From: Akkermansia muciniphila
Lineage (GTDB): Bacteria; Verrucomicrobiota; Verrucomicrobiia; Limisphaerales; SXTU01
Direction: 5' to 3'
NCBI GenBank assembly: GCA_945874145.1
Contig: CAMCFN010000008.1
Span: 1 to 64,000 of the forward strand
Length of the DNA: 64,000 nucleotides
The notes under the pieces were generated by a model. That model was given only the letters and a program-made list of their open reading frames with translations. It did no database searches and was not told where the DNA came from. Below are positions 58,256-64,000 of this stretch, piece by piece (position 1 is the first letter of the stretch; each line of letters starts with the position of its first letter). The position numbers were made by a program, and so were the translations under genes.

Positions 58256-59830
58256 TTATCTGTCCGCGAGGCTCGCCAGCCTGAGGAATGGGCTGGGGCG
58301 TCCGCCGGTGTCTTCCTTCCGCTCCACGGTGAACCGCTCCGCGAACTGTACGGCAAGGGCGTGGACTTCCTCCGGTTGGAAGCCGTGGCTCTTGTCGAGG
58401 TTACGGAGCGTTTCCTTGCCGCCCGGCTTGCTGGCGATCAGGACGTGGAGTTCCTCCGCGCGCTTGGCTCGTTTCTGCATCCGGGCCGCGTTGGTGATTT
58501 GCAGAGCGGAGCGGGCGCACCAGCGCATGAGGTCCACCGCACGCGCGGCTTGCTCGCCGGTGAGTTCCTGAGCTTCAAGGTAGTCGGCCACGCATAGCCC
58601 GATGGCGAGGCGGATGGCGTTCTCGCGCCAGCGGCCAAGCTCCGCCTCCATGTCCCGAAACTCGCCGCGCCGGAGCCGCACGCCATCGTTGTGGAACTGC
58701 CCGAAGACTTCGCGGGCTTCGGGCGTGCAAACGATGCGGTGCGACTTCCCGGCAAGTGCTTCACGCCGCGCGAGGATGCTGCGAATGAGTTGGCTCCATG
58801 CGGCCTCCGCCGTCTCGCCCACGCGCTGCGCGATGCCGTCGTCTTCCTGCGGCTCCGTCTCCACGGTGAACGTGAGCAGCCGGGCCGTCATGCCGCGCTC
58901 GAAGGCTTCCTCGTTTCCCATGAGTTCGCGGAGGATGGACGGTTGCACCAGCAGGAGCATCGCGAGGCAGGGCGTGATCTGGCAGACGCCGCGCCCGATA
59001 CGGTCGCTCCGCCACGGCTCCACGGTGTAGCCGGAGAGGTAAAGGTCGAGGTCCGCCTTGTCGTCTCCGCGATACTTGCCCAAGAGGACACGGACGGTTT
59101 CCCCGCCCTCCGCCGAGTAGCAGAACAGGCCGGGATTGTTCTGGGCAAACTGCGCGGCCATGGCCTCGCTCGTGGCGTTGCCCAGCCAATACGTCGGCAG
59201 CGCGGACAGCAGCGGTTCAATCTCCGCGAGCCGCTCGTGAGCCTGTTCCAGTTCGCGCCGGGTTTCCGCCCTCTCCGGTTCGCCCATCGTCTTCTTGTCC
59301 CTGCCCCGGCCGGTCTGGCCGGTGGCGAGTTCGTTCACCAGCACGCCCACGCGCTTTTCGAGGATGGCCTTGTCCGTCTTCAAGCCGGGGAGCTGGTGCT
59401 GCTTGAAGGCCGCTTCGAGTTCGGCGGAGGCTTCGAGCAAGGGGCGCACGATCGCGTTCGCCACGCTGCACTTGCCGGAGGACTTCGGGGCGGCGGGAAT
59501 GATGTAGAGGTTCCCGTGGCAGTCTTTGCCGTCCACCGCTCCGGTGAGCGTGTAGGCGTTGCCTAGCGCGCCGCTGACGATGCCCACGGCGCACATGGCC
59601 GGTAACTGCACCGGGACACGGTGGACGTTTGCCAGGTCCGCCGCGATGGCGCGGAGGGACGGACTGAGCGCGTGCAGGGGAAACTTGCCCGGCTCCAAGT
59701 CCGGCGGGCCACTGTCCGCTTGCGCCGGGGTGGCGCGTGTGGTTATTTTTGCGCTGTGAACATTCGGTGTCTCGCGCGGTGTGGCTGGCAGGCCGCCCGC
59801 GCTTTTCGTTTTCAAGGGTAGGGTTTTCAT
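58256..59830 (-). CDS. DUF3987 protein (island replication/helicase-like)
   Basis: 524 residues. DUF3987 layout: FPLHALSPSLRAIAADLANV, VPVQLPAMCAVGIVSGALGN, then a P-loop region in which APKSSGKCSVANAIVRPLLE has Cys where other members commonly have Ser or Thr. LFCYSAEGGETVRVLLGKYR and LAMLLLVQPSILRELMGNEE follow. These proteins occur in phages and integrated elements next to CHC2/TOPRIM primases and probably act with them in element replication. Its ATG overlaps the residual primase frame stop (ATGA), so the two were translationally coupled. Confidence 0.8.
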   Translation of the reverse strand: MKTLPLKTKSAGGLPATPRETPNVHSAKITTRATPAQADSGPPDLEPGKFPLHALSPSLRAIAADLANVHRVPVQLPAMCAVGIVSGALGNAYTLTGAVDGKDCHGNLYIIPAAPKSSGKCSVANAIVRPLLEASAELEAAFKQHQLPGLKTDKAILEKRVGVLVNELATGQTGRGRDKKTMGEPERAETRRELEQAHERLAEIEPLLSALPTYWLGNATSEAMAAQFAQNNPGLFCYSAEGGETVRVLLGKYRGDDKADLDLYLSGYTVEPWRSDRIGRGVCQITPCLAMLLLVQPSILRELMGNEEAFERGMTARLLTFTVETEPQEDDGIAQRVGETAEAAWSQLIRSILARREALAGKSHRIVCTPEAREVFGQFHNDGVRLRRGEFRDMEAELGRWRENAIRLAIGLCVADYLEAQELTGEQAARAVDLMRWCARSALQITNAARMQKRAKRAEELHVLIASKPGGKETLRNLDKSHGFQPEEVHALAVQFAERFTVERKEDTGGRPSPFLRLASLADR

Positions 59831-60835
59831 CCGGGAATCAGGTCTTCCAGTTGGGATTGGTCTTCGGGGCGGAGGCGGGTGCAGTCGTTCAAGTCCTTCA
59901 CGGGGGCACCGTCGGCCATGAGCAGGCCGGTGAAGTCGGCGGCGTCCACGGTCGCACCCACGCCTTCAAGTTGTGCTGCCGTGCGCCAGGGTCCGGACAC
60001 GCTTGCCGGCAAAGAGCGGCAGAGCGTCGGCAGGGATGGAGTTGCCCGCCCCCAGCATGGCGACGGCGGCGGTGTCAGCCGCGCGCCCGTGGGCGTAAAT
60101 GAAGTGGTGGGCGGCGATCAAGTCGGGTCCGCCCTCACAAAGGAGGACAAAGTGCAACGGCAGGCTTTCCCGTGCGCCGATGGGCCATGCCGCGCGCGAG
60201 CCGGGGAGCGTCTGCGCCTTGGCGCCGATGCCGGGCCACGGCTTGCCGTCCATCCGGCGCGATTGGGCGTTCACCCGCGCGCCGTCTGCGACCATCCACG
60301 CGGGCGAATCCTTCCAGCCGGCAAACCAGAGCAGGCCGCGCCCGGCCATGAGCTTGACGCCTTCAAGGGAGACATAGCGGAGCTTCGCCAGCGTGCCCAT
60401 TTCGTGCTCGTGCTCGAATGGGCTTTCGAGCAAGGGCCAAGTCTGGCGTTGCTCCGCCTTCGCCGCGTCCACGTCGGCGGGCTTGGGCCGGGGTGGTCGT
60501 GGTGTGGATGCTACCGGCGAGCCGCCGGCAAGGGCGATGAACGCACAAAGGGCTTTGGCGTGCGGGAGGCCGCTGGCGAGCGTGTAGAAATCCACGGCGT
60601 CGCCTCCTCCGCAACCGGCGAAGCAATTCCAGAGCGCGCCGTCCGCCGTGATGGAGCAGGACGCGCTGCGGTCTTCGTGGAACGGGCAGCGGCAGGACTT
60701 GGACGGCTCGCCTGCGAATCCGAAGTGCCGCCAGAGGTCGTGAAGCGTGAGCCGTGCCTTGGCTTCGGTGAGGTTTACTCCGCGCCCTCCGCCTCGGCGT
60801 TCGCGCTCGCCTCGCACATGGCCACGAAATCTCAA
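59827..60835 (-). pseudogene. CHC2/TOPRIM primase broken by a frameshift deletion
   Basis: The first part (59966-60835, TTG or GTG start) has a CHC2 zinc finger (CRCPFHEDRSASCSITADGA, then NCFAGCGGGDAVDFYTLASG) and the first part of a TOPRIM domain (HFVLLCEGGPDLIAAHHFIY, then LFAGKRVRTLAH). Soon after RTLAH the frame ends at 59966. Continuing homology (AAQLEGVGATVDAADFTGLL, then GAPVKDLNDC) lies in another frame in 59827-60012. The segment expected to hold the TOPRIM DxD acidic residues is missing between them. The primase is probably inactive in this copy unless a sequencing error caused the shift. Confidence 0.7.
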
Positions 60836-61119
60836 TTCGAGCCGAGGTGGAAAAGTCTTACTCCTTTCACCTGTCCAGGCTCACGGATGGACACGCTCCG
60901 AATTTTCCCTTCGCCGGCCATCTGGTAGAGCTTCGCGCGGGTGAACCCGGTGTAATGCTCCGGTCCGGCCTTGGGGGAGCGAATCCAGACGGGCAATTGC
61001 CCTTGGCGCTCCGCCATGAGTTCGGCGGCGGTGGTGGCGAGTTTGCGACGAACTGCCGGGGTCGCTTCCGGGGCCACGATTGTTCCGCCGTGGCTGCGGG
61101 TGTTCAGGTCAGTCTTCAT
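60832..61119 (-). CDS. Excisionase/AlpA-like HTH protein
   Basis: 95 residues. The C-terminal half is a small winged helix: YTGFTRAKLYQMAGEGKIRS, then VSIREPGQVKGVRLFHLGS, the pattern of MerR-like excisionases and AlpA proteins. Its stop overlaps the TTG start of the primase frame. It is the first gene of the minus-strand primase/DUF3987 operon and may control element excision. Confidence 0.7.
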   Translation of the reverse strand: MKTDLNTRSHGGTIVAPEATPAVRRKLATTAAELMAERQGQLPVWIRSPKAGPEHYTGFTRAKLYQMAGEGKIRSVSIREPGQVKGVRLFHLGSN

Positions 61120-61120
61120 A

Positions 61121-61146
61121 GATGTCAGCTATCAACGCTGAACATC
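61121..61146. promoter_or_regulatory. Inverted repeat at start of excisionase-like gene
   Basis: gatgtcagc-tatcaac-gctgaacatc has matching arms with one extra base. It begins 2 bases upstream of the ATG, so binding would block transcription or translation of the island operon. Autoregulation is a guess. Confidence 0.35.
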
Positions 61147-61222
61147 TAATCAGTGCTTCAAAGGACAGCCCCCCGTTTCTAAGAGCGGTGGGGCCGTCCA
61201 CCTGTCGCCACTTCCCCCGGAG

Positions 61223-62677
61223 TCAGCCAGCGGCCACCAGCACGAATCGGGAGCCATCGAAGCGGGTCTTGCCTTGCTGGATGGACCTTCGGGACATTGT
61301 GGTGAGTGCTTCGAGGCGGACCTCGACCACGACTTTTCTCTTGGCCGAGCGCAGGCGCATTCGTTGCCTAGTCTTGCTAGCGTAAGACCGCCAGTCCTCT
61401 GATCGCACTCCCCTGAAAACCACTTCAAGCAGTTCTCCGATTGCTTGGTCAGTAAAGAGGCATAGCTGCGGCCCCAGCCCATCTTCTGTCAGCCACCAAT
61501 CCAAGAGGAATTTTTCGCGCGGTGAAGGCTCGGGCAGCAGAGGGAGGCGCGACAGGCTCTTGCTTTTGCCGTTGATACGGGCCTTCCGTGCTTTCCTAGC
61601 TCGTTCGAACGCCCTGCCCAGCCTTAAGAAAAAGGCGTCGTCCTTCGCCCAGAGCGCCGGTGTGACAGCCGTCTCCACCAATGCGTGATGCTCGCGCTCA
61701 AAGATAACTCCACTGCCGTCCTGCGCCAACTTGAGCACACCCTCTCTGAGTTTGGGGTCACTCTGCCTCTGGTTCCATTCTTCAATCAGCTCCTCCAAAT
61801 CGCGCCCGTCGACCTTGATGTTGAGATGCTGCTCTCGGAGCTGGCCTGCTTGGGCGCGTAGCAACAGCGGCGCATACACCACATCGTTAAATTTCCACCG
61901 TCTCTTCTCCAGCACTGCTTTTGAGCGCTCCAACTTGTTTCTTCCGATTTCAAGCCCGTCGAACATAGAAGCAAGAATGCGTTGTTCTTCACCCAGTTGA
62001 ATCGCCTCCCGCGCTTCAAGCACCTCTGGTGGTATTACCAACACAACCTCGCCACCCTCCTGGCGCTTCAGCTTGAATTCTAGGGACTCGCAAACCTGAT
62101 ATGCACCCGCCACCTGGCTGCCGGTTGACTCAGACGAGCGCACCCAAAGCAGCGCGCCACTCGAATCGTATTTTGCCAAGAACAGTGACGACTCCCCGCT
62201 AAATGCGGAGCCCGAAATGCTTGTGACCCCGAAAAGTGCTGGCGACCCGATGTAGCCGGCAACGAACATGTTCCCGCTCGAATCGAGGGCCACAGCATTT
62301 GCCTCGTCAGGCCTTGACCAAGAAGGGCGCGGCAATTGATTGCCTCCGGCTGTATTCAGCCAGAGCAAGTTCGACTGAACACCATAGCAAGCGACAAACA
62401 CGTCGAGGCTATCTCCCGCCGTCACGTTGCTCGGGCCGAAGTTGCCGATTCCACTGAATGCACCGACCACCACAAAGCCGTCCCCCGGTGTCGTTGCCAT
62501 GCACAGAACGGTTCCGTTCCCAATGTTCTGCGCCTGAATGAAGCGAGGAGTTTCGAGGGCCGGAGCCGCGCCTCCGGTGAACAGTGTGAGGGCGAAGAGA
62601 GCGATTGCGGCGAGACAACGCGGCAGTTCAGCCAAGAAAGCTGTCCTCAAGTAAGAGGAAGATGGTGAGTCTCGCAT
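61223..62677 (-). CDS. Chimeric ORF: secreted beta-propeller N-terminus fused to an intracellular-type region
   Basis: 484 residues. Residues 1-190 have a signal peptide (CLAAIALFALTLFTGGAAPA) and repeats of the SBBP/beta-propeller type (ANAVALDSSGNMFVAGYIGS, SLFLAKYDSSGALLWVRSSE). From about residue 193 the style changes to a charged, helical, soluble sequence (ESLEFKLKRQEGGEVVLVIP, EWNQRQSDPKLREGVLKLAQ) that I cannot place. No frame break is seen at the junction near base 62100. The DNA is less GC-rich than the core genome. It probably arose by recombination on the island. Confidence 0.6.
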   Translation of the reverse strand: MRDSPSSSYLRTAFLAELPRCLAAIALFALTLFTGGAAPALETPRFIQAQNIGNGTVLCMATTPGDGFVVVGAFSGIGNFGPSNVTAGDSLDVFVACYGVQSNLLWLNTAGGNQLPRPSWSRPDEANAVALDSSGNMFVAGYIGSPALFGVTSISGSAFSGESSLFLAKYDSSGALLWVRSSESTGSQVAGAYQVCESLEFKLKRQEGGEVVLVIPPEVLEAREAIQLGEEQRILASMFDGLEIGRNKLERSKAVLEKRRWKFNDVVYAPLLLRAQAGQLREQHLNIKVDGRDLEELIEEWNQRQSDPKLREGVLKLAQDGSGVIFEREHHALVETAVTPALWAKDDAFFLRLGRAFERARKARKARINGKSKSLSRLPLLPEPSPREKFLLDWWLTEDGLGPQLCLFTDQAIGELLEVVFRGVRSEDWRSYASKTRQRMRLRSAKRKVVVEVRLEALTTMSRRSIQQGKTRFDGSRFVLVAAG

Positions 62678-63169
62678 GGTCGTTCCCGGCTTCTTTCTCC
62701 CTGTTGACTGGAAAAACTCCCCCGGTCAAGTCATAGATGTCACCAGCATTCTACCGTGTCCGACACGCACCGCGCGCCGCCGCTGCGCGCGGGGTAATTG
62801 CACGCTCTCCTACTGCTACTGCAAAGGTCGCTCGCTTGAGCCGGTGAAACCAGCAAGTCCCGGCACGTTCCTGCGGGTCGCTGACCTTGTCTCGCCGCGT
62901 CCATTTCCTCTCTACTGGGTGGACAAACTCCCCGTCGGCGCGGGGAGAAGCGGGAAAAGGAGCGGCCGGGATGCGCCCAGGACTCGCACCTGGGTTCGCC
63001 GCGCTAAGTCGAGACTGGGAGAGCCTTTTCGCTCTTGGGTGGGATTTCACCAGTGCCCGCGGTGTTAGCAGTTTCGTTCCCGGCTGGAGGCACGCAAGGC
63101 GAGGGGCGATGCCGCGCGCAAGTGGAAGCCAAAGCGGGAAGAGGCTCATGGCTACCGGCAGCGAGCCCG
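62678..63169. other. Gene-free stretch in the island
   Basis: 492 bases. Short frames on the minus strand (62751-63278, 63004-63339) are Arg/Pro-rich, mutually overlapping and motif-free. A T-arm-like hairpin (cccaggactcgcacctggg, around 62978-62996) was examined as a tRNA remnant, but no matching acceptor arm exists. Confidence 0.5.
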
Positions 63170-63454
63170 TCAGAACCTGGCCTCGCGGAGTTGTTGCTCG
63201 GCACGGACGGCGTGCCGGAGGTCGCGGACGGTCTTCTTGTCGCCCCCGCCTTGCTTCCACGGCTTGCACAGGCCGCACGCGGACGCCTTGTGCGCCTAAT
63301 CTGGCGTTGGGTGAGTTTGGTCTTCACGGGTGCTGGCAATCAGTTTCACCGCCGCTCGGCGCTCGCGCTTGGCGACGCGGCGCTTGTTCATGGGCCGCAG
63401 GTGCCGCCACCATTCCGGCGGGGCGGTCAACGTGTCTTGGCGGGTGTGGGCCAT
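63170..63454 (-). pseudogene. Small conserved gene interrupted by an in-frame amber codon
   Basis: ATG at 63452-63454 opens a frame MAHTRQDTLTAPPEWWRHLR, PMNKRRVAKRERRAAVKLIA that stops at TAG 63296-63298. In the same frame it continues for 41 codons with AHKASACGLCKPWKQGGGDK, KTVRDLRHAVRAEQQLREAR and stops at TGA 63170. The pieces look like two halves of one small island protein (PPEWW start, CGLCKPWK later). It may be a nonsense-mutated gene, or the TAG may be read through. Confidence 0.5.
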
Positions 63455-63477
63455 CGGCGGAGAGCGGGTTTCGCTGG

Positions 63478-63930
63478 TCAGGGCTTCACCCTCAAGCCCT
63501 CGGTGATGGCGAGCTTGCGTTGGTTGGTGTCGAACGTAAGGAATTCCCGCGCCTTCAGATGCAGCGCCGTAGCGACGTGAAGCACGTCGAGGCTGCGGTG
63601 TCCGCCTGCCGCCGTGTGGCGCTTGGAAAGGACTTCGGCCCGCCCATGCACATCCGCCCATTCCGCAGTCACGAGCACGACCGCACCGGTATCCAAATCG
63701 GTTTGCAGGTCTGCCAAGGCACGGTCGCAATCGGCTTGGGGATAGCCCTTGGTTTTGTCCCGCGAGTGGAGCCAGACTTGAAAGCGGACGCTCTGACGGA
63801 ACTCGTAGAGCAGCAGGCCGGAGACGTGCAACGGCTCTGCCATGGCCTTGAAATACGCCGCCGCCGCCGGGGAGTTGTCCTGCCGCCGGTAGATGGCGCA
63901 CAGGAAGGATGTGTCGGGGAAGGCGTTCAT
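63478..63930 (-). CDS. PIN-domain toxin (VapC-like), second copy
   Basis: 150 residues from ATG at 63928-63930. PIN pattern: MNAFPDTSFLCAIYRRQDNS with the first Asp, SGLLLYEFRQSVRF with Glu, and SLDVLHVATALHLKAREFLT plus FDTNQRK with the last acidic residues. It overlaps the stop of an upstream partial frame (ATGA), the usual antitoxin arrangement. Confidence 0.88.
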   Translation of the reverse strand: MNAFPDTSFLCAIYRRQDNSPAAAAYFKAMAEPLHVSGLLLYEFRQSVRFQVWLHSRDKTKGYPQADCDRALADLQTDLDTGAVVLVTAEWADVHGRAEVLSKRHTAAGGHRSLDVLHVATALHLKAREFLTFDTNQRKLAITEGLRVKP

Positions 63931-64000
63931 CCTTCCTCACCGTCCAGTTCAGCGGCGCGCATCGCGGCGACTTCCTTGGTGGAGAATACACGGTCGCCCC
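63927..64000 (-). CDS. Partial antitoxin-like gene (5' part outside window)
   Basis: The last 23 codons are visible, ending GDRVFSTKEVAAMRAAELDG plus EEG, before TGA 63927-63929 inside the PIN gene start. Its size class and family cannot be judged. It is called an antitoxin only because of the coupled PIN toxin. Confidence 0.45.
   Translation of the reverse strand, partial: GDRVFSTKEVAAMRAAELDGEEG

Noticed and set aside
62940..63030. tRNA-like T-arm (cccaggtgcgagtcctggg on the minus strand)
   Set aside because: The loop deviates from TTCGANT and no acceptor or anticodon arm could be folded around it.
63004..63339. 111-codon minus-strand frame
   Set aside because: It overlaps the amber-interrupted gene in another frame and is Arg/Ala/Pro-rich noise.

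Overview
The window is high-GC chromosomal DNA that best fits a Verrucomicrobiota (Pedosphaera/Limisphaerales-type) bacterium. This is inferred from gene families: a planctomycete-cytochrome/DUF1549/DUF1553 protein, a double DUF1080 lipoprotein, Tat-exported Gfo/Idh/MocA oxidoreductases, a sialate O-acetylesterase-like protein, an H-X9 pseudopilin, and a Gram-negative MCE/Mla operon. No 16S rRNA is present, so the assignment rests on content alone.

Layout. 1-7.6 kb: ileS (3' end outside the window), an aldose 1-epimerase, a COG0523 GTPase, an FmdB-type zinc ribbon, a Tat oxidoreductase, a small lipoprotein and a pseudopilin. 7.7-12.9 kb: a minus-strand Mn/Zn/Fe ABC uptake operon (binding protein, outer-membrane barrel, ATPase, and two permeases, one fused to a DtxR/MntR repressor). 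13.4-24.4 kb: alaS, a nucleotidyltransferase pair, TspO, a DUF1801/EgtD-like/truncated-globin cluster, an ACT protein, an FKBP isomerase and uvrA. 24.4-30 kb: a TPR protein, a HAD phosphatase, prfA, rpmE and a glycosyltransferase. 30-43 kb: polymer and sugar catabolism (DUF1549/1553, DUF1080, esterase, oxidoreductase), lipA, glutaredoxin with a hicBA module, and a cupin. 43-54.4 kb: an NtrC-type regulator, a UVR-motif protein, an M48 protease, a GlcD-like oxidase, a PIN/TRAM protein, mlaEFD, ychF and a beta-barrel. 54.6-55.9 kb: xylA. 56.3 kb to the end: tRNA-Phe(GAA) followed by an accessory island (terminase-like HTH, Phd/PIN pair, DUF3987, broken CHC2/TOPRIM primase, excisionase-like HTH, a chimeric ORF, an amber-interrupted small gene, a second PIN toxin). 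No integrase is visible.

The most unusual theme is that conserved genes have been invaded in frame by extra DNA. ileS carries a MshEN (GspE N-terminal-like) domain bounded by two arms of a palindromic repeat. alaS has a low-GC mosaic patch with about 120 extra residues. uvrA carries two repeat elements and the 1199-residue DUF1549 protein carries four. In two proteins a repeat supplies the N-terminal hydrophobic segment. Most proteins were identified by reading motifs and overall similarity, without any database search.
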